From Gammaproteobacteria bacterium (GTDB taxonomy: Bacteria; Pseudomonadota; Gammaproteobacteria; Enterobacterales; Alteromonadaceae): a DNA stretch of 64,000 nt. Position 1 is the stretch's first letter; each line of letters starts with the position of its first letter. The DNA lies in contig JAAFAI010000006.1 of assembly GCA_018222405.1 (NCBI GenBank), positions 124,001 to 188,000 of the forward strand, written 5' to 3'. Positions 1-10,970 of this stretch are shown here, piece by piece. Below the pieces are notes generated by a model that saw only the letters and a list, made by a program, of their open reading frames with translations, was not told the DNA's origin and searched no databases. The position numbers were made by a program, and so were the translations under genes.

Positions 1-24
1 TTATCGATTCAACGAGGCAACAGC

Positions 25-372
25 ATGACGGTAGTGATGTACGGTATTCCCAACTGCGATACCATCAAAAAAGCAAAAAACTGGTTAACTCAGCACGATA
101 TCTCTTTCACATTTCACGACTATCGCAAACAGGGTGTGCCCCAGGACGTACTGTCTGAAGCGCTTAACGAACTGGGCTGGGAAAACGTGCTGAATAAACG
201 TGGCACCACATACCGGCAGCTCTCCGACGAACAAAAAGCTAACCTTTCGGCATCAACCGCACTGGAATTACTGATAGAAAATCCGGCGATGATTAAACGG
301 CCTTTACTGGTTACCGATAATGCCATGCACCTGGGCTTTAAGCCGGCGCAGTACGAGGAGATCTTTAACTAA
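25..372 (+). CDS. yffB: ArsC/Spx-family protein (YffB-like)
   Basis: A 115-residue thioredoxin-fold protein of the arsenate reductase-like (ArsC/Spx/YffB) family. The N-terminus carries the nucleotide-free PNCDTIKKA motif with a single redox cysteine (C11), and the C-terminal part has the family's IKRPLLV segment. In enterobacteria the homologue YffB also sits directly before dapE, and its role is thought to be a glutathione-dependent thiol reductase rather than true arsenate resistance. An AGGC ribosome-binding site lies 7 nt before the ATG. The stop overlaps the dapE start (TAATG), so the two are co-translated. The promoter lies outside the window. Confidence 0.9.
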   Translation: MTVVMYGIPNCDTIKKAKNWLTQHDISFTFHDYRKQGVPQDVLSEALNELGWENVLNKRGTTYRQLSDEQKANLSASTALELLIENPAMIKRPLLVTDNAMHLGFKPAQYEEIFN

Positions 373-1499
373 TGACCGACGTACTCGAGTTAACCAAAGA
401 GCTGATTAATCGCCGTTCAGTCACCCCTGAAGATGCCGGTTGTCAGGACTTTATGAAAGCCTGGCTGGCTGAGTCGGGCTTTGAAAATGAAACCATGGTG
501 TTTGAGGATACCACCAACCTTTGGTCCCGCCGTGGAACCGATGGCCCGGTGTTTTGTTTTGCCGGACATACCGATGTGGTACCCAGTGGCCCGGAAGATG
601 CCTGGCAAACGCCGCCGTTTGTAGCTACCGAGAAAGACGGCAACCTGCATGGCCGTGGTGCAGCCGACATGAAAAGCTCATTGGCCGCAATGCTCGCTGC
701 TACCCGCCAGTTTGTGGCGGATTACCCGGACCACCACGGCAGTATTGCCTATCTGATCACCAGTGATGAGGAAGGCCCGTTTATTAATGGTACAACCCGG
801 GTTATCGATACACTGGAAGCCCGTAACGAAAAAATCACCTGGTGCGTAGTGGGCGAACCCTCAAGTACCGATGTGGTTGGCGATGTGGTGAAAAACGGTC
901 GGCGTGGCTCACTGACCGGCGATTTGGTGGTAAAGGGCATTCAGGGGCACGTGGCCTACCCGCATCTGGCCCGTAACCCGGTGCATCAGGCTGCCCCAGC
1001 GCTGGACGAGCTGGCACAAGCCCATTGGGATAACGGTAACGACTTTTTCCCTCCCACCAGCTTTCAGATCTCCAATATTCATGGCGGTACCGGCGCGGGT
1101 AATGTGATCCCAGGCGAACTGCATGTGTGCTTCAACTTCCGCTTCTCAACCGAAGTCACCGATAAGCAGCTTATCGCTAAGGTAGAAGACATCCTCGACA
1201 AGCATGGCCTGGAATACGAAATAAAGTGGACCTTTAACGGTCAGCCTTTTTTAACCGACCACGGCGATCTGTTAACCGCTACGCAAAAAGCCATTGCCAG
1301 CGAGATGGATTTTGATACGGTTTTATCTACTGCAGGCGGTACTTCAGATGGACGCTTTATTGCGCCAACTGGTGCTCAAGTGGTTGAATTAGGCCCGGTG
1401 AATGCCACCATCCATAAAATTGATGAGCACGTGAGGATTAAAGACCTGTATCATCTGGAACGCATTTACTATCGTCTGCTGGAAAACTTGCTGACATGA
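372..1499 (+). CDS. dapE: Succinyl-diaminopimelate desuccinylase
   Basis: Cytoplasmic di-zinc M20 peptidase-family enzyme that removes succinate from N-succinyl-LL-2,6-diaminopimelate in lysine and peptidoglycan precursor synthesis. Visible landmarks are the metal ligands H66 and D68 in GHTDVVP, D99 in GRGAADMK, the general base E133/E134 in TSDEEGP, and a late His in NATIHKIDE. Length (375 aa) is normal for the family. The start overlaps the preceding stop, and the stop overlaps the next ATG (positions 1496-1499), so it is the second gene of a four-gene translationally coupled operon. Confidence 0.97.
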   Translation: MTDVLELTKELINRRSVTPEDAGCQDFMKAWLAESGFENETMVFEDTTNLWSRRGTDGPVFCFAGHTDVVPSGPEDAWQTPPFVATEKDGNLHGRGAADMKSSLAAMLAATRQFVADYPDHHGSIAYLITSDEEGPFINGTTRVIDTLEARNEKITWCVVGEPSSTDVVGDVVKNGRRGSLTGDLVVKGIQGHVAYPHLARNPVHQAAPALDELAQAHWDNGNDFFPPTSFQISNIHGGTGAGNVIPGELHVCFNFRFSTEVTDKQLIAKVEDILDKHGLEYEIKWTFNGQPFLTDHGDLLTATQKAIASEMDFDTVLSTAGGTSDGRFIAPTGAQVVELGPVNATIHKIDEHVRIKDLYHLERIYYRLLENLLT

Positions 1500-2179
1500 A
1501 CCTTGAAAAAGCCTGGCTGGGCCGCGATGACAGCGCCCTGATTAATGTAGGTGAACAACATCGGCTACTGCCAGCAGTGGCCGAAGCGTTTAACGCCATG
1601 CAACAGCATGCCCGCGATGCCGGTCAGGATATGCAAATCGTTAGCAGCTATCGTAACTTTGACCGTCAGTTGTCTATCTGGAACCGTAAATGGCGGGGTG
1701 AATTGCCGCTGTATAACCATCAGGGCGAGCAACTCGATGCCGCTTCCCTATCAGACCAGGAAAAAGTGTACGCAATACTAATCTGGTCGGCCCTGCCCGG
1801 TGGCAGTCGTCACCACTGGGGCACTGATTTGGATGTTTACGATAAAACTAACGTAGACGCCTGTGGCGGCCAGTTTGATTTGGTTGATGCAGAATACCGC
1901 CCGGGTGGCCCATGCTATGCGCTGGCTCAGTGGATGGATGATCATCTGACAGACTTTGGCTTTAGCCGGCCGTTTTTGCAGGATAACGGTGGCGTAGCCA
2001 CCGAGTTATGGCATCTTACTCACAGCAGCAGTGCGGCAGAGTTCGAAGCCCGGCGCAATCAGCAGGCACTTTATGAATGCTTAAGCAACGCGCCCATGGA
2101 AGGTAAATCCACAGTGCTGGCGATGCTGGACGAATTATTCAACCGTTTTGTATTAAACCAGGGAGTGCAGCAGCGATGA
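1496..2179 (+). CDS. M15-family metallopeptidase (D-alanyl-D-alanine carboxypeptidase-like)
   Basis: A 227-residue protein with the zinc peptidase signature of the VanY/M15B group: SSYRNFDRQ followed by [12 protein letters not shown] (first His and Asp zinc ligands) and TELWHLTH (catalytic and third ligand region). Family members cut D-Ala-D-Ala or act as LD/DD-carboxypeptidases on cell-wall peptides. No signal peptide is visible at this start, which is unusual for a wall enzyme, so the substrate could be recycled muropeptides or something else. It is coupled to dapE and the following small membrane protein by 4-nt overlaps, which ties it to diaminopimelate and cell-wall metabolism. Confidence 0.85.
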   Translation: MNLEKAWLGRDDSALINVGEQHRLLPAVAEAFNAMQQHARDAGQDMQIVSSYRNFDRQLSIWNRKWRGELPLYNHQGEQLDAASLSDQEKVYAILIWSALPGGSRHHWGTDLDVYDKTNVDACGGQFDLVDAEYRPGGPCYALAQWMDDHLTDFGFSRPFLQDNGGVATELWHLTHSSSAAEFEARRNQQALYECLSNAPMEGKSTVLAMLDELFNRFVLNQGVQQR

Positions 2180-2367
2180 GCATGTGGGTAGTTATTGGCA
2201 TTATTGTTGGCGTACTCGGCATCATCATAAGCAATATTATGTTGCTGAAATACAGCGCCAAATTCAAAATGCCAAAAGCCTATACGCCACCGGAAGTGCC
2301 CGGAAAAAAACAGGCAGACACAGAAAATGGTGAGCAGTCGGAGCAAAAGCGCCCCGACCAGGAGTAA
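2176..2367 (+). CDS. DUF2897 family small membrane protein
   Basis: A 63-residue protein with one N-terminal transmembrane helix (about residues 3-24, rich in Val, Ile and Gly) and a hydrophilic, charged C-terminal tail. It matches the DUF2897 pattern of small inner-membrane proteins found after dapE in marine gammaproteobacteria. It starts inside the stop of the M15 peptidase (ATGA) and ends the operon. Function is unknown. It converges on the YbjQ-like gene with only 6 nt between the stops. Confidence 0.8.
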   Translation: MSMWVVIGIIVGVLGIIISNIMLLKYSAKFKMPKAYTPPEVPGKKQADTENGEQSEQKRPDQE

Positions 2368-2373
2368 CTTCGG

Positions 2374-2694
2374 TTAGGCAACCGTTACCGCAGTACCACT
2401 GATGCTTACCATCAGCATGCTGTTTTTGTCACCCAGCACTTCGTAATCCAAATCGATGCCTACTACGGCATTAGCTCCCATACCGAGAGCTTCCTGCTCG
2501 AGCTCACGAAAAGCAATCTGCCGCGCTTTGGTCAGCTCATCTTCGTAAGAGCCAGAGCGCCCGCCCACAATGTCGCGGATAGAAGCAAACAGATCCTTAA
2601 AAATATTAGCGCCCATAATGGCTTCGCCAATCACAATACCGTGATAGCTTTTGATCTCTTTGCCTTCAATGGTCGGTGTTGTCGTTAGTATCAT
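2374..2694 (-). CDS. ybjQ: YbjQ/UPF0145 family heavy-metal-binding-like protein
   Basis: A 106-residue cytoplasmic protein of the UPF0145 (YbjQ) family. Recognisable features are the start [11 protein letters not shown], the central [12 protein letters not shown] segment, the [13 protein letters not shown] motif and a C-terminal VSISGTAV strand. Family structures form pentamers. A metal-binding role is only predicted. The ATG overlaps the stop of the HIT-protein gene (ATGA), so it is the last gene of an astE-HIT-ybjQ operon. Confidence 0.88.
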   Translation of the reverse strand: MILTTTPTIEGKEIKSYHGIVIGEAIMGANIFKDLFASIRDIVGGRSGSYEDELTKARQIAFRELEQEALGMGANAVVGIDLDYEVLGDKNSMLMVSISGTAVTVA

Positions 2695-3104
2695 GCTGAT
2701 TCCTTAAATAATACTTGTTGTAATTGTGCGACCTGACGGGCCGCCTCCGCATCGGTATATTTAACGGCGGGTAATTTGCCCCACACAGGTGCCGGCCAGC
2801 TTGGGTCGTCATGAAAACGCACTACATGATGAATATGTAGCTGAGCCACCACATTACCTAAAGCGCCGATATTCATTTTGTGGCCGGCAAAATGCTTCAT
2901 CATTGCTATCGCCACTGCGCGACTCTCGGCACAAAACTGCAGGTAATCCTGTTCATCCAGATCGGCGAGCTCCACTAGTTGTGGACGCCGGGGCACCAGA
3001 ATAAGCCAGGGGTACTGGCTGTCATTCATTAACAATACGCGGCATAAAGGTAAATCTCCCACCACCAGCGTGTCGGCACTAAGTACCGGATCCAGTTCAA
3101 ACAT
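2691..3104 (-). CDS. HIT-family hydrolase-like protein
   Basis: A 137-residue histidine-triad protein with the LHIHHVVRF segment at about residue 90, the family's H-x-H-x motif. The final histidine of the triad seems replaced by Val or Arg, so nucleotide hydrolase activity is not assured. FELDPVL and NVVAQLHIH resemble the small HIT proteins common in Shewanella and Alteromonas. ATG at 3104 is chosen over an upstream TTG. It overlaps the end of astE by 8 nt and the start of the YbjQ-like gene by 4 nt, so all three are coupled. Confidence 0.85.
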   Translation of the reverse strand: MFELDPVLSADTLVVGDLPLCRVLLMNDSQYPWLILVPRRPQLVELADLDEQDYLQFCAESRAVAIAMMKHFAGHKMNIGALGNVVAQLHIHHVVRFHDDPSWPAPVWGKLPAVKYTDAEAARQVAQLQQVLFKESA

Positions 3105-4125
3105 CAAGTTTCTCCACTGTGGTTGGCACCACCGTTAACAGTGCCCGCTGACCCATAGCTACCTTTGCATTAGGGAATACTATCGCCTCACCTTCATGTT
3201 CGGCCACGTATTCGCAACCAGGTTCAGAAGCTAACACCTCGCCTTGCTTAAAATCGGTAAAGTTGGGGGTATCGTCATCGAAATGCAGCTTAAAGTCGGC
3301 ATGATTACGGTTAATTACCTGATTAACCCGGTAAATCAGTAAGCTGTCCAGGTTAGCCTCGGGGGCATAATCGGTTTCGCTGAGTAAGGCAATCAAAGAC
3401 GCCCGGGCCGCTTCAAAGCGCGCCATATCATTTTCGCCAAATGGTCTTACTTTACCCAGCTCTACGGTAAATCCGCGGGCTTTACAGGTAGCCGTGGAAA
3501 AGTAACTGAAAGTTGTGGTCGGTGCCGAGGATAGCAAAAACGTATTTACCCCACAGGCCGCCAGAAAACCAAACTGTTTAGCGCTGTGTTCACGCTCGTC
3601 ATCAAGGTAAGGCATGACCACAAACTTTTCGTTTTTGGAGTCACGAATAGCGGTGTGCAAATCATAGTGAAGCTTTTCATCGCCCTCACCTGCCTTGCTG
3701 AAAAAGCCGATAACCGATTCTTCAAGAAACTTTGCCCGCTGACACTCTGCATTATTGCCCTGTTGCCAGGCGCCACTAAACAGCCGGTTCATGTTTTCTT
3801 CAACAAAGCGTTTACCAATGTTCATGGCTGGCAGGTTGCCAAAGATCAGCAATACGCGATGCTTAAGCTGCAAAGCGCCAGTTACCACTGCATCCAGAAT
3901 ATCTGAGCAAATTTCAATGGGCGCCGTTTCGTTGCCGTGCACACCGCAGGAAAGCACAATGTGCTTATTGCCGGGATTAGCCGGTTCTATAACAATAATG
4001 CCAGGTGCCGTGACTACCACTTTGTCACCTGAGGGCAACGCCCACTGCCGGGTCTGGGCAAAGGTGTCGGGCTGAAAGCGGGAAAGGTGCAGAAACTGGC
4101 CATTCGCCAGATCGGAAAGTTCCAT
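3097..4125 (-). CDS. astE: Succinylglutamate desuccinylase
   Basis: Zinc hydrolase of the AstE/AspA (M14-like) family that splits N-succinylglutamate into succinate and glutamate, the last step of the AST arginine catabolic pathway. It has the zinc motif CGVHGNETAPIE, the downstream YDLHTAIR ligand histidine, and the catalytic Glu region FTVELGKVRPFG. Length (342 aa) fits the family. The other ast genes are not in this window, so astE stands apart from astCADB here. It heads a small operon with the HIT and YbjQ-like genes. Confidence 0.93.
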   Translation of the reverse strand: MELSDLANGQFLHLSRFQPDTFAQTRQWALPSGDKVVVTAPGIIVIEPANPGNKHIVLSCGVHGNETAPIEICSDILDAVVTGALQLKHRVLLIFGNLPAMNIGKRFVEENMNRLFSGAWQQGNNAECQRAKFLEESVIGFFSKAGEGDEKLHYDLHTAIRDSKNEKFVVMPYLDDEREHSAKQFGFLAACGVNTFLLSSAPTTTFSYFSTATCKARGFTVELGKVRPFGENDMARFEAARASLIALLSETDYAPEANLDSLLIYRVNQVINRNHADFKLHFDDDTPNFTDFKQGEVLASEPGCEYVAEHEGEAIVFPNAKVAMGQRALLTVVPTTVEKLDV

Positions 4126-4235
4126 ATCGAGTCTGTGTTAAGTCCTGAAAATAACGTGAGAGTAGTTTAGCGCGATAGCCATAAGGATAACAGCTACACA
4201 AAAAGTTGTTACAAAAGAAGTGTCAAGCTGGCGTT

Positions 4236-5561
4236 TCAGGGCTGACTGGCAGCAACCACTTTACGCCGGGACGGCGAATCGCCAACGATAATATCGCTGT
4301 GCGCCAGGCGCACAAATTCATGACTCGGGATTGCCTTGGAAAACAAGTAGCCCTGCCCCGTTTTGATGCCTATTTCTCTGAGTACATGCAATTGTTCAAT
4401 GGTTTCTACGCCTTCGGCAATCACTTCGCAATGTTTGGCATTACCAATCACCCGGGCCGCTTCAATGATGGCCTTATTTACCGGGTTGTCGCTGAGTTCC
4501 ATAACAAAGGTTTTATCAATCTTGAGCGCATCCAGGGTAATTTCACGAATATAAGCAAGGTTTGAATAACCTTTACCGAAATCGTCCACAGCGATCTTAA
4601 TACCCAGCTCATGAAGCTCAGCTAACTGCTTTTTCACCATCAGTGAATTAGACACCGCAATGTCTTCGGTAAGCTCCAGCTCAAGACGTGACAGATGAAT
4701 ACTGTATTTGCGACTTAAGGATTTGAGATTGGCAATCAGGCGGGTATCGTATAATTGGGTAGGAGAAATATTCACTGACAAGGTAATATCAAGCCCTTGC
4801 AGGTCAAAATCCACCAAGCCTTTTAAAGCCGTTTCTAACGTCCAGTAGCCCAGCTCGTTCATCATGTTGTACGACTCGGCTGCCTCAATGAGTGGTCCGG
4901 GAAACAGCAAACCGTCTGTCGGGTGGTTCCAGCGCAGCAGGCACTCTGCGCCAACGATTTCCAGCGTTTGCAAATTGACCTTGGGCTGAAAGTACAGCTC
5001 CAGCTCGTTTCTGGCCAGCGCCCGCTGTAAATCTGCTTTTAGCGCCAGACTGCGGCCAGTCTCGGCCTTATCCATCATGCCGAGCAGGTAAAAGTTTTCG
5101 TATTTGTTTTCCTTTGCCTGCTTAAGCGCGGTTTCAGCCCGCGAAACAAACAAAGTAAGATCGAATTCGCCCTGGGACTTAGACACCACGCCAACATTAA
5201 AGTCGGCAATGAATGCATGGCCGTCGTAATACATGGGCGATTTGAAGTGCTCAACCAGGAATTCAAATTGTTGCTGCAGCACCACCGGCGAGTGAACACC
5301 GGGCAACACCACACCAAATACATCACCGCTAATGCGCCCAAACTCAAAATCGTGGTTAAACAGTCCCTGCAAACGGTTAGCAATTTCCAGCAGAAATTGA
5401 TCGCCTACCTCTATACCAAAGCTGGTCGTCACGTCTGAGAAGCGCACCACATCGATCAGCATCAGCGAAAGCTGGCTGTGACGCTCCCCGCATTGCGCTA
5501 TTTTATCGATAAACGCATATCGATTGGGGATGGTTGCCAGCGATAAATGTGAGCGAAGCAT
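4236..5561 (-). CDS. EAL-domain protein with degenerate GGDEF domain
   Basis: A 441-residue cytoplasmic protein. The N-terminal half is a GGDEF fold in which the signature reads SGDVF instead of GGDEF, so cyclase activity is unlikely. The C-terminal half is an EAL phosphodiesterase domain with ECLLRWNHP in place of EALxRW, then ELTEDIAV, DDFGKGYSNLAYI and LKIDKTFV, and so may still split cyclic di-GMP. No membrane segment or sensor domain is visible. The start is set at the ATG at 5561, because the open frame upstream begins only with TTG. It is a single gene, between astE and the glgP terminator. Confidence 0.85.
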   Translation of the reverse strand: MLRSHLSLATIPNRYAFIDKIAQCGERHSQLSLMLIDVVRFSDVTTSFGIEVGDQFLLEIANRLQGLFNHDFEFGRISGDVFGVVLPGVHSPVVLQQQFEFLVEHFKSPMYYDGHAFIADFNVGVVSKSQGEFDLTLFVSRAETALKQAKENKYENFYLLGMMDKAETGRSLALKADLQRALARNELELYFQPKVNLQTLEIVGAECLLRWNHPTDGLLFPGPLIEAAESYNMMNELGYWTLETALKGLVDFDLQGLDITLSVNISPTQLYDTRLIANLKSLSRKYSIHLSRLELELTEDIAVSNSLMVKKQLAELHELGIKIAVDDFGKGYSNLAYIREITLDALKIDKTFVMELSDNPVNKAIIEAARVIGNAKHCEVIAEGVETIEQLHVLREIGIKTGQGYLFSKAIPSHEFVRLAHSDIIVGDSPSRRKVVAASQP

Positions 5562-5702
5562 GCAGTGATAAAATCCTAAAACAAAATAACGCAAGTTATT
5601 GATAATAAACTATAGAAACATTGAACACTGCGACATGCAAGCGCTATCACGTATTCTTCGCAATACCTTAGTATTATTTACAAATTCGCTGAATCAGGCA
5701 AC

Positions 5703-5727
5703 AAAAAAAGCCCCGTAAAGGGGCTTT
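5703..5727 (-). terminator. Rho-independent terminator after glgP
   Basis: On the - strand an 8-bp stem (AAAGCCCC/GGGGCTTT) with a 5-nt loop is followed directly by a run of T. It lies 15 nt past the glgP stop. Confidence 0.9.
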
Positions 5728-5741
5728 GGTAAAACGATTTG

Positions 5742-8222
5742 TTAGCCTTTTCGTACCGGACAGGCATTCAGCTTCCAGATGCGTTCAACGTAATCTCTGA
5801 TTGAACGGTCAGAAGTGAATTTACCCATTTTAGCAGTATTAATGATGGCCATTTTTGCCCAGCGTTCCTTGTCGCGGTAGGCTTTATCCACTTCTTCCTG
5901 TGCTTTGGAATAGGCTTCATAGTCGGCCAGAACCAGGTATTGGTCGCCATGATCCAGCAGGCTTTGCTTAATTGACGCCAGCGCACCGGGTTTGCCCGGC
6001 GTGAAGTAATCGGTTTCCAGCCAGTCCAGCACCGCTTTAATTTCCGGATTTTTGTAGTAGTAATCGTACGGCTTGTAGCCGGACGCTTTAAGCTCGTTGA
6101 CTTCATCTACGGTTAAACCAAAAATAAAGATATTGTCATCGCCCACTTCCTCGGCAATTTCAATATTAGCGCCGTCCAGAGTCCCGATGGTTACTGCACC
6201 ATTTAATGCCAGTTTCATGTTACCGGTACCCGAGGCTTCCTTACCAGCGGTACTGATTTGCTCTGACACATCGGCAGCAGGGATCATTTTCTCGGCCAGC
6301 GACACACGATAGTTAGGCAAAAACGCCACTTTAAGTTTTTGATTCACCCGTGCATCGTTATTGATCTTATCGGCCACTTTGTTGATGGCATAGATAATAT
6401 CTTTCGCCAGCTTATAGCCAGGTGCCGCTTTAGCGCCAAAGATAAACACCCGGGGATGCATGTCGTAATCCGGATTTTCCAGCAATCGGCGATACAGTGC
6501 CATGATATGCAGTAACGCCAGGTGCTGACGCTTGTACTCGTGCAGACGTTTGATTTGCACATCAAAGATGGCGTTAGTGTCGACATCAAAGCCCAGCGAC
6601 TCTTTAATTTCGGCGGCCAGCAGTTGTTTATTCTGCTGCTTCACCTGCATAAATTGCTTCTGGAAGGTTTTATTACCGGCGTATTTTTCCAGCCCTTCAA
6701 GCTTTTTCAGATTCAGCGGCCAATCGGCCCCTATCTTCTTATCGATGAGTTTAGACAACGCCGGATTACAGGCTTTTAACCAGCGACGCGGCGTAATACC
6801 GTTGGTCACGTTAGTCAGCTTGCCTGGCCATAATGCGTCAAATTCTGGGAACAGGTTTTGTTTCACCAGGCGAGAATGCAATTCGGCTACGCCGTTTACG
6901 GCAAAGGAGCCAATCACCGACAGATGCCCCATGCGGACCATTTTCTCATTGCCTTCCTCAATGATCGACAAGCGGGCTTTTACGGCGTTATCGCCAGGCC
7001 ATTTCTTATCAACCTCTTTCATAAAGCGATGGTTAATTTCGTAAATAATTTCCAGGTGACGCGGCAGGATTTTTTCCAGCATACGAGCCGGCCATTTTTC
7101 CAGCGCTTCAGGCAACAAGGTATGGTTGGTATACGCAAATACTTTGGTACAAATGCCCCAGGCTTTATCCCAATCAAGCTCGGCGCGGTCGACTAAAATA
7201 CGCATCAGCTCCGGAATAGCGATAGCCGGGTGCGTATCGTTTAACTGGATAACCACCTGATCAATAAAGCGGCTCCAGTCATCACCGTGGGCGCGCTTAT
7301 AACGGCGAATAATGTCTTTGAGTGAGCAGGCACAGAAGAAATACTGCTGGATCAGGCGCAGCTCTTTACCCGCTTCGGTTTCATCATTCGGGTATAACAC
7401 TTTAGAGATGGTTTCTGCCTGCACGTTTTCGACCTGTGCATCTACATAACCACCGGCATTAAATACGTCCCAGTTAAAGTAACCAGACGATTTACTCTGC
7501 CATAAGCGCAGCACGTTGACGGTTTTACCGCCGTAACCCACCACCGGAATATCCCATGGAATCCCCTTAACGATATGCCCCGGGTGCCATTCTTTCTGGA
7601 TACGGCCGTTTTCACCGTACTTGGTTTCTACATAGCCGTATAACGAAACTTCCTGAATCGACTCAGGACGGCAGATTTCCCACGGGTTGCCGTAATCACG
7701 CCAGCTGTCCGGGCGCTCAATTTGCGCGCCGCCCTGAATTTCCTGGCGGAACAGACCGTGCTCGTAATGAATACCATAACCAATGGCTGGCAGTTCCATG
7801 GTAGCTAAAGAATCAATAAAACAAGCGGCCAAACGACCAAGACCGCCGTTACCCAGCGCCATGTCCGGCTCTTCTTCCAGCACATCGCTCAGGCTGACCC
7901 CCAGTTCGTTGAGCGCATCATTTGCGACATCAAACAAACCAAAGTTTTGCAGGTTATTCGACAATAAACGGCCCATCAGAAACTCGGCCGAAAAATAATG
8001 TACCGCGCGGGTATCATTCAGGTAATGGGTTTTCTGGGTTTTGCGGATCCCTTCCAGCACCTGCTCCTGCATGGCTGAGCAAGTTGCTTTCCACCATGCA
8101 TGGTTATTGGCTTTGTTCTCATCTGTACCTAACGTACAGTGCAGATGCCTGACGACCGCAGCTTTAAATTCACTTTTGTTGATAGTCACATCGCGTTCAA
8201 CGTTGGGTTTCTTGGCGCTCAT
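5742..8222 (-). CDS. glgP: Glycogen/starch/alpha-glucan phosphorylase
   Basis: An 826-residue GT35 phosphorylase that releases glucose-1-phosphate from alpha-1,4-glucans using pyridoxal phosphate. The PLP-lysine motif [14 protein letters not shown] is present in the C-terminal third, with IQLNDTHPA and [12 protein letters not shown] as further family hallmarks. Length matches bacterial GlgP/MalP. Its product feeds phosphoglucomutase, encoded 190 nt upstream on the same strand, although a strong terminator between them suggests separate transcription. No other glg gene is in the window. Confidence 0.96.
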   Translation of the reverse strand: MSAKKPNVERDVTINKSEFKAAVVRHLHCTLGTDENKANNHAWWKATCSAMQEQVLEGIRKTQKTHYLNDTRAVHYFSAEFLMGRLLSNNLQNFGLFDVANDALNELGVSLSDVLEEEPDMALGNGGLGRLAACFIDSLATMELPAIGYGIHYEHGLFRQEIQGGAQIERPDSWRDYGNPWEICRPESIQEVSLYGYVETKYGENGRIQKEWHPGHIVKGIPWDIPVVGYGGKTVNVLRLWQSKSSGYFNWDVFNAGGYVDAQVENVQAETISKVLYPNDETEAGKELRLIQQYFFCACSLKDIIRRYKRAHGDDWSRFIDQVVIQLNDTHPAIAIPELMRILVDRAELDWDKAWGICTKVFAYTNHTLLPEALEKWPARMLEKILPRHLEIIYEINHRFMKEVDKKWPGDNAVKARLSIIEEGNEKMVRMGHLSVIGSFAVNGVAELHSRLVKQNLFPEFDALWPGKLTNVTNGITPRRWLKACNPALSKLIDKKIGADWPLNLKKLEGLEKYAGNKTFQKQFMQVKQQNKQLLAAEIKESLGFDVDTNAIFDVQIKRLHEYKRQHLALLHIMALYRRLLENPDYDMHPRVFIFGAKAAPGYKLAKDIIYAINKVADKINNDARVNQKLKVAFLPNYRVSLAEKMIPAADVSEQISTAGKEASGTGNMKLALNGAVTIGTLDGANIEIAEEVGDDNIFIFGLTVDEVNELKASGYKPYDYYYKNPEIKAVLDWLETDYFTPGKPGALASIKQSLLDHGDQYLVLADYEAYSKAQEEVDKAYRDKERWAKMAIINTAKMGKFTSDRSIRDYVERIWKLNACPVRKG

Positions 8223-8330
8223 GTGTGGTTCTCACTATAGATGTCTGGTTAACAGTAAAATGTAATTTAATTACAACTCTATAGTTCAAATATAACAGCA
8301 TTGGAATGACTTGTTTGTAAAATATTTGTT

Positions 8331-8377
8331 AAAAATAGAAAAATCCAGCGTGAAATTTAACCAACACGCTGGATTTT
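8331..8377 (-). terminator. Rho-independent terminator after pgm
   Basis: A 13-bp perfect inverted repeat (AAAATCCAGCGTG/CACGCTGGATTTT) with a 12-nt loop lies 36 nt past the pgm stop. It is followed on the - strand by a T-rich tract. It separates pgm from glgP. Confidence 0.85.
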
Positions 8378-8413
8378 AACATTTATTTTACAACAATTAA
8401 TGATATGAAGTAG

Positions 8414-10066
8414 CTACTTGATGATTTTTGCCACTAACTGCTCTGCCTCTTTAATGAGTTCCTGTAAGTGAGTTTCACCATTAAAGCTTTCAGCATAAAT
8501 CTTGTAAATTTGTTCGGTGCCGGACGGACGCGCTGCAAACCAGCCATTTTCGGTGGACACTTTGACCCCGCCGATGGCGGCGTTATTGCCGGGCGCATGA
8601 GTCTGCACGTTGGTGATCGGCTCACCGGCCAGCGATTCGCTCGTAACTACACTGGCGTCCATGGCCGACAGTTTGGCTTTTTCTTCCAGACTGGCTGCCA
8701 CATCCACGCGCTGATAGCAGGGTGAACCAAATTTCTCGGTCAGTGCCTGGTAATGCTCGCCAGGATCCTTACCGGTAACAGCCAGTATTTCCGCCGCCAG
8801 CAAGCACATAATAAAGCCGTCTTTGTCGGTGGCCCAGGTCTGTCCGTCACGCTGCAGATAAATACCACCAGCACTTTCCTCGCCGGCAAACCCGAGCGTG
8901 CCATCCGACAGCCCTTCAACAAACCATTTAAAGCCCACTGGCATTTCGGCCAGTTCGCGACCCATATCGCCCACTACGCGATCGATCATGGAACTGGAGA
9001 CCAGTGTTTTACCTACTTTCAGACTAGCATCCCACTGTGGGCGGTGCTGGTACAGGTAATTAATGGCAACCGCAAGGTAATGATTAGGATTCATCAAACC
9101 ACTGCTGGGGCAAACAATACCATGGCGGTCAAAGTCCGGATCGTTGCCCCAGGCTAAATCAAACTTATCTTTAAGCTCAATCAGTCCGGCCATGGCATAG
9201 GCCGAGGAACAGTCCATCCGTAACTTACCGTCTTTATCACGGCGCATAAAACCAAACTGCGGGTCAACCTGCGGATTTACCACAGTAATATCCAGACCAT
9301 AGTGTTCTGCCAGATATTTCCAGTAGCCCACACCGGCACCACCAAGGGGATCGGTACCCAGTTTTAAACCGGCTTTGGCAATGGCCTGCATATCCACCAC
9401 TTCTGCCAGATCTTCAATATACGGCACCATAAAATCTTGTTCCGAAACAAAGTCAGAGGCCATGGCGGCTTTTAGGTCGATACGTTTAACGTCTTTATTG
9501 CCATTGGCAATCAGGCTGTTAGCGCGTTCCTGAATGATTTTAGTGACATCACTGTCGGCCGGGCCACCGTGCGGCGGGTTATATTTAAAACCACCATCAG
9601 ATGGCGGGTTGTGCGAAGGCGTGATAACAATGCCATCAGCCAGGCCTTCACTACGACCGCGGTTGTAACGGATAATAGTGCGGGAAATAACCGGCGTTGG
9701 GGTGTAGCCTTTAGAGTCGTTGTCGTCGCGCTGGATCACCACCGAGACATCATTTGCACTAAGCACCTCAATGGCCGTAATCATGGCAGGTTCTGAGAGT
9801 GCGTGGGTATCCTTACCAATAAACACCGGGCCGGTAATTTGCTGGTGCTCACGATATTCCGCCAGCGCCTGACAGATGGCAGCGATATGCATATCGTTAA
9901 ACGTTGTTTGTGCCGCTGTGCCACGGTGGCCTGAGGTGCCGAAGCTAACCGCCTGAGCAGGGTCGGTAGCATCCGGTTGATAACTAAAATACTGGCTAAC
10001 CAGTTGGGCCACATTAATAAGCTGCTCAGGAGCAGCCGCCTTACCAGCTTCCGGGTGTAACGCCAT
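8414..10066 (-). CDS. pgm: Phosphoglucomutase (alpha-D-glucose phosphate-specific)
   Basis: A 550-residue alpha-D-phosphohexomutase that interconverts glucose-1-phosphate and glucose-6-phosphate. Landmarks are the phosphoserine loop ITPSHNP (S150), the metal loop DPDFDRHG, the sugar-binding loop GEESAGG and the phosphate-binding [12 protein letters not shown] near the C-terminus. An AGGAT ribosome-binding site precedes the ATG. It lies between seqA (39 nt upstream) and glgP. The seqA-pgm order is the same as in enterobacteria, so the two are probably co-transcribed. Confidence 0.97.
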   Translation of the reverse strand: MALHPEAGKAAAPEQLINVAQLVSQYFSYQPDATDPAQAVSFGTSGHRGTAAQTTFNDMHIAAICQALAEYREHQQITGPVFIGKDTHALSEPAMITAIEVLSANDVSVVIQRDDNDSKGYTPTPVISRTIIRYNRGRSEGLADGIVITPSHNPPSDGGFKYNPPHGGPADSDVTKIIQERANSLIANGNKDVKRIDLKAAMASDFVSEQDFMVPYIEDLAEVVDMQAIAKAGLKLGTDPLGGAGVGYWKYLAEHYGLDITVVNPQVDPQFGFMRRDKDGKLRMDCSSAYAMAGLIELKDKFDLAWGNDPDFDRHGIVCPSSGLMNPNHYLAVAINYLYQHRPQWDASLKVGKTLVSSSMIDRVVGDMGRELAEMPVGFKWFVEGLSDGTLGFAGEESAGGIYLQRDGQTWATDKDGFIMCLLAAEILAVTGKDPGEHYQALTEKFGSPCYQRVDVAASLEEKAKLSAMDASVVTSESLAGEPITNVQTHAPGNNAAIGGVKVSTENGWFAARPSGTEQIYKIYAESFNGETHLQELIKEAEQLVAKIIK

Positions 10067-10105
10067 GAAAATATCCTTTTGTAAGTCGTGAAATCACATC
10101 ATTGT

Positions 10106-10732
10106 TTACGAATCAAAGGTTTCGCTAACGGTTTTCACTACCTTATCGTCATATCCTAAAATCTGCAAAACCTGGCTCAGCATGGCCAGTTTTTTTGCCG
10201 TATTGTTGTTTGTTACCACCCAAAAACCGCTTTCCGGAATGGCTTTTGGATTAGTACTGCTGCCAGATTTAAGCAGTTCTTCTTTGCTGCTGGCAAAGTA
10301 CTTACGGTTTTTGCCAACAATCGATTCAACTTTGGCAAAGTCGCCCGGGTGTTGCAGATAAATCTGTTGCAGGATAAACAGGAACTGATCAACCCGTTTG
10401 TCAAACTGGCTCAGGGCATCTTTATTAACGCACTGCAGTAAGTCATCGCCCGATACCGATGGCGCAGTGGCTGTTGCTGCTGGCACAGGCGCTGGTTTTG
10501 CCTTAGGAGTGGTTTTAACCGGCGTTTCAGCTGCCGGCTCCGGAGTGGTTTCTGCCTGAGCGGGTGCAGCGGATGCCGCAGTAATAGAAGCGCCACTGGT
10601 TACTACGGTAGTAACGATTCCGGGCTCGTCGATTAGTAACCGACGTAAAATTTCACAAGCACTCTCACCAATATGTTTTGTCTGGCTGGCGATAAACGCA
10701 TACAGCTCATCATCTATTTCTATTGTTTTCAT
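10106..10732 (-). CDS. seqA: Negative modulator of replication initiation SeqA
   Basis: A 208-residue SeqA. The N-terminal multimerisation domain (MKTIEIDDELYAFIASQT, with EILRRLL) is followed by an Ala/Pro/Thr-rich linker of about 60 residues that is longer than in E. coli. The C-terminal DNA-binding domain has NKRVD-like, GKNRKYFA and ESGFWVVTNNNT segments. SeqA binds hemimethylated GATC sites and sequesters oriC, which implies Dam methylation in this organism. It is probably in an operon with pgm. Confidence 0.95.
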   Translation of the reverse strand: MKTIEIDDELYAFIASQTKHIGESACEILRRLLIDEPGIVTTVVTSGASITAASAAPAQAETTPEPAAETPVKTTPKAKPAPVPAATATAPSVSGDDLLQCVNKDALSQFDKRVDQFLFILQQIYLQHPGDFAKVESIVGKNRKYFASSKEELLKSGSSTNPKAIPESGFWVVTNNNTAKKLAMLSQVLQILGYDDKVVKTVSETFDS

Positions 10733-10970
10733 ACATACTACTTCCGTTTTTTGGCGGTCATTATAGTCAACCCGGCTGAGGATCGCAGCACTTTATACAG
10801 ACAACTTGAACCGATCGCCAATCGACCGCCTAAAATCTCTGTCAGGCGCGCTACTCTCTCCTATACTTAAGTATCAGGACAATCACCTAAGTTGCTGTTT
10901 ATATTTGCTAGAGTAATCCTGCTAATGGAATTGACGTATAACAACGAAAGCGCTAAAACCGGACATTATC

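Noticed and set aside
25..372. Arsenic resistance gene
   Set aside because: The ArsC-like protein is in a dapE operon with no arsR, arsB or acr3, and it matches YffB rather than true arsenate reductases.
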